A stretch of 64,000 nucleotides of DNA from Diphasiastrum complanatum (taxonomy: Eukaryota; Streptophyta; Lycopodiopsida; Lycopodiales; Lycopodiaceae): NCBI GenBank assembly GCA_029204225.1, contig CM055113.1, positions 12,588,402 to 12,652,401 on the forward strand, read 5' to 3'. Under the pieces are notes generated by a model. It worked only from the letters and a program-made list of their open reading frames with translations. It did not search any database and was not told where the DNA came from. Within the stretch, counting starts at the first letter, position 1, and each line of letters starts with the position of its first letter. The translations under genes and the position numbers were made by a program. This document shows positions 33,450 to 42,849 of this stretch, one piece after another.

Positions 33450-35175
33450 CTAATAAGTGAAACATTCAAAACCTTCATAACTAGCTGATATTATTCAGCA
33501 AGGTCTTTCACTCGATTGTGCAAACTTTCGTAAAATCATATCAGATCAAATTAAACAACAACTACTTTTTATGACCGAACACTAAAATTTACGAAAAAAC
33601 TAGGATTTTCGAAATTCGTTCGAAATGGACCAACTGTAAAAATCGATTAAAAAGATCGATTTTGCAAAAACACAGGCACTGTCTCAAATCAAAATCATTT
33701 CGAAAGAACCTGCATGGAACTAACTCGACATGCACAGACTCTTTAAAAAAAAAGAATAAATTTTTGTGAATGGCCTATTTGTAGGAAATCTGCTTTGTGA
33801 TCCAGAATTGTCAAAAATAGTTACATGCAGGAAATCTATTGATCAAAATCACTGGTTACGCATGCAACATGCATTTAAGCATGCATACAGGTCTGTCCAT
33901 ACATTTTCATCATCAGGAAAGCACTATACTGATTTACAAGCATGCATGCCTCAAAACAATTCCGAAATTTTGCAAATTTTAGTTCAAAAATTGCGAAAAA
34001 CTTTAGACGGCCATAACTTTCTCTACAGGACACCAAATTGGTCACTTTAAAGAGCAGGTTAGAGGGAGACTGGGTCTACAAGGCACTTGCCACATCACCT
34101 TGCACCCCTGGCTTCACATGTGCGAGGGGAGGGCGCAGTTTTGGAGAGAGGAATAACCAAAAATCACATCCCAGCACAATAAGCCTTGGATCATTGGTTA
34201 CAAGAAGTCTAATAAGGTTCATTAGAGAGGCATAGAATCTTCTAACAGGTCCAGCAAGCAATCATAAGCTCAGATCATGCAAAAAATGCATTTTTGGCCT
34301 CCTTCAACAAGCAAAATTTAAATATGTTGGTGTCTAATGCACATCTATCCAAATTGGATGCATGATGGCTCAAATTAGAGGCAATCCAACATATCTTTAA
34401 GCTTGTAACAAGAAACAACAGGCTCAGACCCCCAATTGAGAGGTATTCATGCTCAAAAATCATAAAAAGTACACTATTTTTTAGTGTTTTGAGCCCCCCT
34501 AATGGTGTCTAATCCCTACCAAACTTCATGAAAGATTAGGGACAGCTTAATTACATCTCTGAAACCGTTCATACCAAGTCTTGGCTGAGAATTTTGAGAT
34601 CTACCCCAAAATTAGTCCAAAAATCATCAAAAAACCTTGTTATATGACCAATTTTGACCAAAATTTGTGGGGAAATTCCACAAATTCGTGCAATCAGATC
34701 CAAATCCCTGTAAATCCATTGCATGTAAGCACTAAAAGTTTTGATTCAAGTCAAACATGGTTTCTATAGCCCATTTATGGCCCAAAAACCCCAATTTTTG
34801 GTCCAAAATCACTATCTAATCAACCTTTTGACTATTCAAACATCATGCAATCATTAAATTCTATAATCAAGGACTGTAAAATAGTAAGTACAATCTATAA
34901 AACGTACTACACCAGATCCTATAACCAATTTCTTGCAAAAACCATCAATTCTAGGTGAAAAATACACTAAATTCATAAATAATCCTATGATTTCTATCAA
35001 AATTCATGGAGCAAATCCACAATTATGATCTTTAGGCTAAAAGTACACCATGGACCTGAGAATCCACCTACTTGAAATTGAATTCCAACACCTAGAAGAA
35101 GAAGCAAAGAGCTACACCAAAAGAATTGCAAAATCCAAGATCCTCAAGCTCCACTCCCTAGTAGATGTGATCCAA
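33450..35175 (-). other. Probable leader of the gypsy element
   Basis: Non-coding sequence between gag and the primer-binding site, about 1.7 kb, long for a leader. It includes a CATGCATGC-rich part near 33850-33950. No gene was seen. Confidence 0.4.
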
Positions 35176-35187
35176 GCTCTGATACCA
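35176..35187 (-). other. Primer-binding site, initiator-Met tRNA
   Basis: The minus strand reads TGGTATCAGAGC, a full match to the 3' end complement of plant initiator-Met tRNA, directly downstream of LTR-like sequence. Confidence 0.85.
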
Positions 35188-35400
35188 CTCTAAGAACCAC
35201 CAGGTGAAGATCTTTAGGATTTCAATCACATGCAAACCAAAAGGACACCTGTGGAGCATGAACCAACCAACTAATATGGAGAGGCTAGTATCCACCCCCA
35301 AGCCATAGTGAAGAACACAAGAGAGGAGAGGAGAAACTGGCTCACGAATCACAATTCACAATAGGAGGATGGGTGAGTTTCCACTAGAGAACATTGAATA
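35188..35400 (-). mobile_element. 5' LTR end of the gypsy element
   Basis: Immediately upstream (minus strand) of the primer-binding site. Left part of the LTR was not delimited because no second LTR was found. Confidence 0.5.
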
Positions 35401-35710
35401 TGTTACAACCAGAAATGGAGACGTAACTAGGATGCTCAATATCATTCGCACTGTTTGTGAAGCATCACGTAGAGTGCGTAATGAAGATGTATATATACAC
35501 TGCATTCATGTATCTAATCACAATAAATGTATGTCATCTAAGTAAGTACTTCATTGTACTCAGGAGTTATTTGACTTACAATGACAGAATGACAACTGTA
35601 TAATGAATACATGGTCAAACAACTCGGGATTGCTGATGTGGACGAGAATGTTGCACATTTCTCTCACTTCGTATATTTCGAAAAGTGGCTGGAGACGTTT
35701 CTCGTTGTAG

Positions 35711-36095
35711 ATGACCTTCGCATTTTTTCTCTTGCTTAACATTTTTGTGAAAAAAAAGTTGAAGGTGATGAAAAACAGTTCATTTGCTGAACTAGACTGT
35801 TTTATCGCATTTAAAAATGTGAATTGTGCGACAATCGGTTCATTTTTTGTAGACTATTTGGAAATAGTGACTTTCTTGAAGTTTTCATTGAAGTTGTGCA
35901 CTTCGGATTCTTTGAACACTTTAGATAGAAGTAGCTGAGTCTGTCGCCCACTGTCGAAGTAGTCAGAAAGTTGAACACTTTGGATAGAAGCAGTTGAGTG
36001 AACCAATGGTCGAAGTCGTCAGAGATGTCGGACAAGTCGGACTTTTCGAAGTTGTTTAGTGAACTGTCGGTCGAAGTCGTTGAAGATGGTCAGGT
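35711..36095 (-). mobile_element. LTR fragment, inverted relative to 51560-51960
   Basis: The minus strand aligns with part of the copia LTR at 51560-51960: GACCATTGGTTCACTCAACT, CTACTTCGAC, and the CTTCGCATTTTT end. Both are rich in CTTCGAC-like words. The rest of this element is missing here. Confidence 0.7.
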
Positions 36096-36424
36096 CTTAT
36101 AGTTTGACAAAGTCTTATGGAAACCCATTCAAGAGCAAATATTGCCAAGTCCAAAAAGTAATCCTTATGCTCAAACATGTGAAATCTCTCTAAGAAATAT
36201 CTTTCACAATGATATCCCACCAAAATCTATCTATATAAAGAGACAATTGTGGCTCACTAGAGCCATTCAGAGTGTGGGACGCTCAAGTGTGAGATTGTTG
36301 TTGCTTATACACCCTCTACGCTCCTCTCATCTCCTGTGATTGCTCTTTGCATGTCAAAATTTGGGTATTTCATCCATCTTACAGCTGGTCTTCCTCGAAT
36401 TAGCACATCTCTGAGTGACCGACG

Positions 36425-36530
36425 CCGAGCTACAATTATAATCTGCGCAGTTCCGCCCCATTTAATTTGTATAAGAAACTACTTCACCATGGCATATTCA
36501 TGGTCACCATCGGTTCTGCACATTCATAAA
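36425..36530 (+). pseudogene. CVNH promoter and first-codon fragment
   Basis: The plus strand matches the region around the intact CVNH start in opposite orientation: TATAATCTGCGCAGTTCC, then ATG at 36490 followed by codons for AYSWSPSVLHI. After the eleventh residue it diverges to HKMEQHW, so the signal peptide is cut short and no CVNH domain follows. Confidence 0.75.
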
Positions 36531-36619
36531 ATGGAACAGCACTGGATATATCAATGTATATTTAACTATGAATTATATACATGTATTTTTGTTCTATGCT
36601 ATATGTATTTGTTCTAATC

Positions 36620-37891
36620 TTAATTTAGTATAACTACATCATCATTTGCACCATCATCAATAACGGGAGGCTGAAGCCTTGCCCTAGCTAGCCCCAGTCT
36701 GACGTATTGGAGCATATTATCGTGCAGAATTTTGAAATCAGAGAAATCAAATGCAAGGATGAATTGAAGGAAAAACAATGCTACATCTATAAACAATGGG
36801 GTCTGGAAAACATCCATCCAGTATTGAATTGCCCCACCTCCTACATTGTCACCTAACATTTTATCTCTACTTTGTAATTGACCTGTATCTAATTTAGAAA
36901 GGAGAAGACTAGCATTGGTCTTCAGCATCTTAAAACTGTATCTAGGACCTAAAGCTTTAAGATATGTGTTCAACAATTGGTCATACAGTACATATTGAGG
37001 AGTATTTACAAAGGCAAGTGCAGGGTGTGACGAAAGTAATACAGATAAACCACAAAAAGAATTGTCATTCAAAATTGATTCTACCTTTTCATTTACAAAA
37101 ACATCAAAATCATTTCCTACAACAGGAGGTGGGGAACTAATATTTGTGGGGGTAGGAAGAGACAGAGATTTTGAAGGAGGAGGAGGTTTATTAGAAGAGG
37201 AAGGTCTAGCAAGAGAAGTTAATAATGGAGTTCTGGGAGGTGAAGAAGGACACTTAGGAGGAGACTTGGGAGGAGATTGCCTAGTAGAGAGAATCTCGTC
37301 CAGAGGAGATGGCTTTGAAAAATCCCTCGTTTTATTAGGAGGGTCATGAGACCTCCTCTTTTTTGAAACACTCCCGCTCTATATACAAAAAACAAGCCGG
37401 GATGTTTGAGATTGTTTTCGTTTTCTCCTCTCTGAATCTTGTTTTGGAGGAGAGGAAGCAGCAGGTCTAAAGTACTCTGCAAATTTATCATATTTGTCCC
37501 GTAGCCTGAACACAATGTTGAAATCCTTGGGCATGATGGTCACCCTCTTGGCATGGACAGCTGCAACAACAGTATCTGAAAAAAATTTCACTTGAAAATC
37601 CTCATATGCAGTGTGCAGCATCTCAATTGCCATTACAGTCCATCTCACATCTGCAGATAGACTTCTTGTAACCTGTCTGATGGATCTCTGTATGTGAGCT
37701 TTTGGAATCAGAAGATTAGTGGTCCTATGTAGCCTTCAAATATCCTTGAGCCAGGGTGGGTCTCTTCTTCTGCCCCTTGGCCTAGGAGGAGGTGGTGCTG
37801 GACGAGGCGATGGTGGTGCATTTCCCTGACCCCCTCCTGTGATTGGGATTCCACCAGGGTGAACTCGTGTTTTCTGCTTAGTCCATGCCAT
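36620..37891 (-). pseudogene. Histone H3-derived gene with long C-terminal extension
   Basis: ATG at 37891 starts MAWTKQKTRVHPGG, H3-tail-like. Residues 25-46 are Pro/Arg-rich; 47-62 correspond to H3 alphaN; 60-140 cover the histone fold, ending in AVHAKRVTIMPKDFN. From 140 the protein goes beyond H3: DKYDKFAEYF, a basic stretch (ERRKRKQSQ), a Pro/Ser/Lys-rich linker (about 172-255), and a globular-looking domain to codon 423, ending in an acidic IDDGANDDVV. The whole frame is open except TGA at codon 52 and TAG at codon 171; the latter follows a TTTTTTGTATATAG string that resembles an acceptor. Normal H3 has 136 residues. Either a recent pseudogene or stops removed by unseen splicing. Confidence 0.78.
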
Positions 37892-37899
37892 TAGTATCC

Positions 37900-37970
37900 A
37901 ATATCGAATCAGCGCGCGATAAAGGATAACTCAGGTTCAGAGATTAGGTCGAGCGCGTCGAACCGATATC
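37900..37970. repeat. Inverted-arm module M7
   Basis: Left arm AATATCGAATCAGCGCGC (37900) pairs with right arm GCGCGTCGAACCGATATC (37953); start spacing 53 bp; ends 8 bp from the H3-like ATG, as M1 does in the paralogue. Confidence 0.9.
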
Positions 37971-37993
37971 TAAAATAAACCTGATTGATAGCT

Positions 37994-38064
37994 GGTAGTG
38001 GATGGAAGCGCACGAGTAAAAGCGGATTGAAGGAAGTTTGCTTCGACCATGCTGAATCGATATC
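37994..38064. repeat. Inverted-arm module M8
   Basis: Right arm CCATGCTGAATCGATATC at 38047, weak left arm GGTAGTGGATGGAAGCGC at 37994; start spacing 53 bp. Paralogue of M2. Confidence 0.6.
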
Positions 38065-38119
38065 GCATGGATATAGAGAACGACAAGAAATTCAAGCAAA
38101 AAAATTTCATCGTCGTCTG

Positions 38120-38131
38120 TCTGTTTATATA
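38120..38131 (-). promoter_or_regulatory. TATA box of the second H3-like gene
   Basis: Minus strand CTATATAAACAG, 235 bp before the ATG, with M7 and M8 between. Confidence 0.6.
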
Positions 38132-38334
38132 GAGAAAGTCCGAAATGATTGCAAACGTGGTGGTTTGGATGTCCGAGGCTCGGATGACTTCGAGATATTC
38201 AGAGGATTGTCAATCCAATCAAATTAAATATCAATCTTTCTTCAAAATTATAATAACCACCACAATTAATTAAAACAAAGTATGGTCACATCTACAATTA
38301 ATTCTACAAAGTAGAGTCGTCCTTCATTGTGACT

Positions 38335-38916
38335 TTATTCAGTTCTTTTAGGTCCACACATCTGTAACTTACCATTCTTCTTGGGAACCACCACTATGGG
38401 TGACAGCCATGTTGTATGCTCTATTTCTTTAATGAAACTTGCAGCCAATAATCTTTGTATATCTTCTTTAATTTTCTCTTTGTAAAGTGGATTACAGCGG
38501 TAGGGTTTTGCTTGAACTAGCTTTGCATCATCTTCTAATGGAATGGAGTGTACTACTACGTCATGCGATATACCCTTCGTCGCTTTATAGTTCCATGCAA
38601 AGACATCACCGTATTTTGATAAGAGGTTTTCTAAATTTCTATGTTGTCGTCTATCAAGATGGGCTCCTATATGCACGAATCTATCTTCGTTTTCATCTGG
38701 ATCTTTTAAATTTAGAGGAACGGTCTTAGCTGGTCCATCAAATGAAGATAATATATTAATTTTCTCGCATTTTGGTTGAGGTAATGCAATAGGAACATCA
38801 TCCATCGAGTCATCCGAGAATTTCTTGGGTACGCCCGGGAGTTTCTTTATGTACATGGATCTTTTTGGGTAAGGATGGAGCTCTACTGGGAGGTGGCCTT
38901 GAACAAGAAGCAACAT
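38335..38916 (-). pseudogene. Ty3/gypsy protease-RT linker and RT N-terminus
   Basis: A 193-codon open frame with LLSKYGDVFAWNYKATKGIS, then SIPLEDDAKLVQAKPYRCNP and WLSPIVVVPKKNGKLQMC, the start of gypsy RT. It ends at 38335 before the palm. The upstream neighbour on the same strand is copia gag, so this is a mosaic of two families. Confidence 0.85.
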
Positions 38917-38929
38917 TAGCTATTTCTCG

Positions 38930-39640
38930 ATTTATCTTGAGTAGTGGACAGGGAGTGGTTTATTTTGTGACTTGGTAATCTGGAGATTATTATTAACCTT
39001 AGATTGAGGAATCTGAGTATGCGATCATCATCAGGAGTTTACTCCCTAAATTCTGCTGCATTGCTGGAGTTCGGCTGTTGGTGTTGTTGTTTTTTTGCCT
39101 CATTGTAGATTCGAATGCGACAATCTTTGATGTCGTGGTTCACCCTCTTATAGTATCTGCAAAAGATTCGCCTTCTGGATCCACTGCTCTCTGATGGATG
39201 TTGATGTTGTTGTTGTTTCTACATCTGATTATATAGCCTATGAAATTATCCTTCTTCTTGGTATATAATGTCAGAGATTTATCTTTGATGGATAGATCAC
39301 TGGTTTTTCTCCGCATCTCTTCTTGAAGAAGATAATCGATGACCTTGAAGAGTCAAATTAGGTTGAGTGGAGATCATTACAACAAAGTGCTCATAAGACT
39401 TTGGAAAAGAAGAAAGTAAGGTCATTACAACATCATTATCCTGAATAGCACATCCTACAACTAACAATTGATCTAAGAAAGATTCAAAGCTGTTGATGTG
39501 GATAGTGATGGCTATTGAATCAGACATTCTGAGAGTAAAGAACTTCTTTCTAAGGTGTAACCTAGTGGTCACATATTGAGTCTCATAAAGATTTGACAAC
39601 AAATCTAATGCTTCCTTAGAGGATTTGCAAGTGGTAACGT
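38930..39640 (-). pseudogene. Copia gag fragment with degenerate zinc knuckle
   Basis: Frame 39602-39297 reads LSNLYETQYVTTRLHLRKKF, FTLRMSDSIAITIHINSFES and MTLLSSFPKSYEHFVV, the conserved middle of copia gag. After a break, CRYYKRVNHDIKDC at about 39165-39125 is a zinc knuckle in which the second Cys has become Tyr. It then runs into gypsy sequence at about 38930. Confidence 0.78.
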
Positions 39641-39724
39641 GAGATATTTGGGAATCAACAAGATTCAGTGTGATTGATGCTAGGGGCTAAAAGCATGGTT
39701 TGGTGGTACAAAAAAAGAAAAAAC

Positions 39725-39725
<1 letters not shown>

Positions 39726-39756
<31 letters not shown>
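39726..39756 (+). repeat. TG microsatellite
   Basis: About 15 TG units. Confidence 0.95.
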
Positions 39757-39759
<3 letters not shown>

Positions 39760-39920
39760 TGTACCTTTTGGTAGTACACTTCACTTTTTGGAGATTTTAT
39801 TACTCATAATTGTTTTGAGTCCACATTAAAAATGACATAACTTTTTAGTGGTAAGTCCAATTTCAGCGGAGATTGGTGCGTTAGGAAGCACTTGACGAGC
39901 GCCTTCCAATGATATGTTAT

Positions 39921-39990
39921 ATGTCGGTTCGACGCGCCCTTGTAGTTATTGTTTGGTTTCTTTTCAAATCGTGCGTACTGATCCGATATT
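39921..39990. repeat. Inverted-arm module M9
   Basis: Left arm ATGTCGGTTCGACGCGCC (39921) pairs with right arm GCGTACTGATCCGATATT (39973); start spacing 52 bp. Confidence 0.8.
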
Positions 39991-40006
39991 CAAACAATAT
40001 TTTTTG

Positions 40007-40077
40007 GATATCGGTTTGACTTGCGCTTGTTTCCCTTCTCGATTTTATTATAACATCATGCGCGTTGATCCGATATC
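40007..40077. repeat. Inverted-arm module M10
   Basis: Left arm GATATCGGTTTGACTTGCGC (40007) pairs with right arm GCGCGTTGATCCGATATC (40060); start spacing 53 bp. It lies 28 bp before the Ulp1-like exon. Confidence 0.9.
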
Positions 40078-40105
40078 TCATAATGTTAAAATTTTGATAT
40101 TGCAG

Positions 40106-40468
40106 TCCTCCCAGCAGGTTGATTCTGTAAGCTGTGGTTGGTATACGATATGCAACGCCAAACACTTTTTCAATTGGCTTGCACTACATGATGGACTTCC
40201 TAATCTAGAAGAGGTAATCTTTGATTAATAACATTTAACTGTGTTTTTGTATTTTTTTCATAATCAAATTTCTAATAACTAATCTTAAACTGTGTGTATG
40301 TTTTTTTAGTTTAAATGTCCGAAGGTCTCCCCAATGGAGATAATGCACTTCAAGCAGGAGACCATAAAGCTTGTGATCAGGAATTCATATCCAGTTGCAG
40401 TGGTAGGTTGTTCTCCACCCAAGCTACTTCCAACTGGAGAAATGGATTTAGAGATCATAGATAGTTGA
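40106..40468 (+). pseudogene. Ulp1-like (C48) cysteine protease C-terminal exons
   Basis: Exon 40106-40213 encodes SSQQVDSVSCGWYTICNAKH and LHDGLPNLEE; the Q-x(7)-C-G spacing matches the oxyanion Gln and nucleophile Cys of Ulp1/SENP proteases, which process SUMO-like tails. A GTAATC donor and TTTTTTTAG acceptor join it in phase to 40310-40468 (KVSPMEIMHFKQETIKLVIR, ending GEMDLEIIDS). The N-terminal part with the catalytic His and Asp is not visible; the frame remains open upstream to 39914 across modules M9 and M10, so the true exon start is uncertain. Ulp1 domains are often carried by plant Mutator- and CACTA-type elements. Confidence 0.6.
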
Positions 40469-40725
40469 TATCGATAAAAAATTTGTCTCACTTGATGTGG
40501 ATGAGACACATATACAAATTCTTTTAATGGAAATATATTTACAGTTTTCTATGGTTGTTTTTACTTGTTTGTTTTCTTGTTATTAATTCAAGTTATGATT
40601 CATTCATTTTCAATTTCTATGGTTTTCCGACATGTTTGTTTTTCATAGCCTTGGTTTGCCTTGCCTTTACCATGGTTTTTTTTAAATAAGTTCAGAATGA
40701 TGATCTGATCGAACCTTTGCCACAA

Positions 40726-40789
40726 CCAATCCAAACACGCGACATTAGTTCACTTAGATTTGTTGCAGCAAAGCTTTGATCAGATCATC
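40726..40789. repeat. Weak inverted-arm module
   Basis: CCAATCCAAACACGCGAC at 40726 and AGCTTTGATCAGATCATC at 40772 are degenerate versions of the arms. A further arm-like GCATTGATTCGATATC lies at 40874. They precede the second Ulp1-like exon copy, as M9 and M10 precede the first. Confidence 0.35.
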
Positions 40790-40904
40790 ATGTGAACATA
40801 TCCAAATATGCCAAGACAAGGACAATACAGACCAAGGCAATAACCGATATATACGAGACTTCAACAAGGGCAAGCATTGATTCGATATCTGATTGTAATG
40901 GTCA

Positions 40905-41005
40905 CTGGAGTTCAAGTGACTAAAGATCTCCCCAATGGAGATAATGCATTTCCTGCAAGAGACAATGAATCTTGTTATCAAAAACTCATATTATCCAGAT
41001 GCAAT
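40905..41005 (+). pseudogene. Second copy of the Ulp1-like last exon
   Basis: Shares TCTCCCCAATGGAGATAATGCA with 40337 onward, and reads ISPMEIMHFLQETMNLVIKN with a stop before it. The Gln/Cys exon was not found in this copy. Confidence 0.6.
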
Positions 41006-41029
41006 TACATTGTGTTTTGCACCATGGAA

Positions 41030-42640
41030 ATGGAGATCATAGAAATGAAAGAGCCTCATAGAAAAAGTGGTTCATATATGTTCAAAAATGATGTATACAA
41101 AAAATTGTATTACATAATACAAAATCCCATAGTTCATAATCTATGGATCTTCAATTTTGATGGATGTTTCAATATCTTTGCATTTGATATGCTCTTCCTA
41201 CCTTACTCTTACCGGCACAAGAGAAATTGTTTTAGTTAATATATTTTATAAAACAAATTCACTTAGAAATAGAAAAAAAGAAATATTTTTACATGGCATA
41301 ACGTACATTTACACCATTCAATCGATATTGATAGTACTGAGGTAGATCGAATTGTAATATGTCTAGTTCTGATCAAATGTGATTGAGACACCAATCTTCC
41401 TCGACCTCAACCATTGCAAGAATGTTGTCATTTCTTTTCGCTATTATCTGAAGTTGCTCTTGAGGGTTTATACCAAAATCTTGATCAAGCGGCTTCCAAA
41501 CATTTTTGCATTTAATTCATCTTCTATAATAGAGCAGCAAAGTGAGCATTTGTTTTTCGATGTGATATCTAAATGTCATGGATGAGTAACATACTCTGCA
41601 CTCAACTTGCTGATTTTGTTTTGTATCCCAACCATCATCCAACAACTCGGCGATTATTTCAGCACTCGAGTCCTTACAAATAAATATTGTTTTTGTTCTC
41701 CGAACATTGCATTTGGAAAAAAAATCAACAAAAATAGTAAAAGATAGATACCAACTTAATTTGTTATTCTTTGATCCCCAGTGCTACATTTTAATATACT
41801 TTGAATATCAATATATAACCTAGATCAAAAACTTTATGAAATTGCTGCATCAGGAGAAATCCATTCTTCAAAAAATATGGTAGACGATATGGCTCTAATC
41901 TATCAACTAAACCATTTTTATCAGAAAAATAGATGTGATCATAAAAAAAAAACTCCTGACTCTAAAAGTTTTGGAGAACGACCTTTATATTGTAAAATAT
42001 CAATATCCGAATGTATGACATCGATTATTCCTGCAATCGATTGAACTATTTGCCATTCAATGAAATTTGATCGATACAAATCTACGAAACCAACAAAAAC
42101 ATCTCAAGAAAAATATAATTTAAAGAAAATGCTAACTCTAAATAAATGAAATCTGAAAACTTACAATTGCATTTTCTTCTATCATTTGGATTCAGATCAT
42201 GAATGTTGAGCTCATTGTGAAGACAAGCATGCTGAACTAAACTTCAGTGATAGATTGACCAGTAGGTGATACTTTAAAATCCATTATCCTGCCTTTCCAA
42301 GAGCTTCTATATATGTTATCTGATCTTTTTCTTTTTTAGAATGAGCTTTTTGTAGAGGGATGTATCAAGATCCATTGATATTTTTTATATATTGATCTTC
42401 TGCATTTTTTTCATTGCAAATATTGATTGCATCAATGGTTCATCTTGGTCTCCAACTATGTGTAGCCATTAGTCAAAAATATGAGTACGCAAGCTGAGAA
42501 TGGAGAGAATGTAGAGATTGCAAGGTAAACCTTAAAATCACAATCCAAAATAAGAAATAGAATGAAGAAAATGAGAGGTATACCTATGAATGACAAGAAG
42601 TTCCTAAACTACAAGGATTAGTTAACCACAATTTATGACT
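41030..42640. other. No gene recognised
   Basis: A/T-rich sequence with many stops in all frames; short frames at 40877-41345 lack domains. Confidence 0.4.
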
Positions 42641-42849
42641 ATTGATGTCAAATCAACCTCGAGTGAACAATGACGGGCAGCATAAGAGTATATGGGCAGT
42701 AACTGTGGTCCAATCACAATTGTTTGTTCTGCCCGACGGGATATTTGAAAATCACAAAAATTTGGCTGGAAAAGTTAAATACAATTTTCGTCCGTCAACC
42801 ACTATTACAGTTCGTCACAGATGGACACCATTCATTGGGGCACATAAGC

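Noticed and set aside
35369-35545. 58-codon plus-strand frame with TTRNGDVTRMLNIIRTVCEA
   Set aside because: It looks protein-like but starts beside the gypsy LTR, has no splice or domain support, and could be chance.
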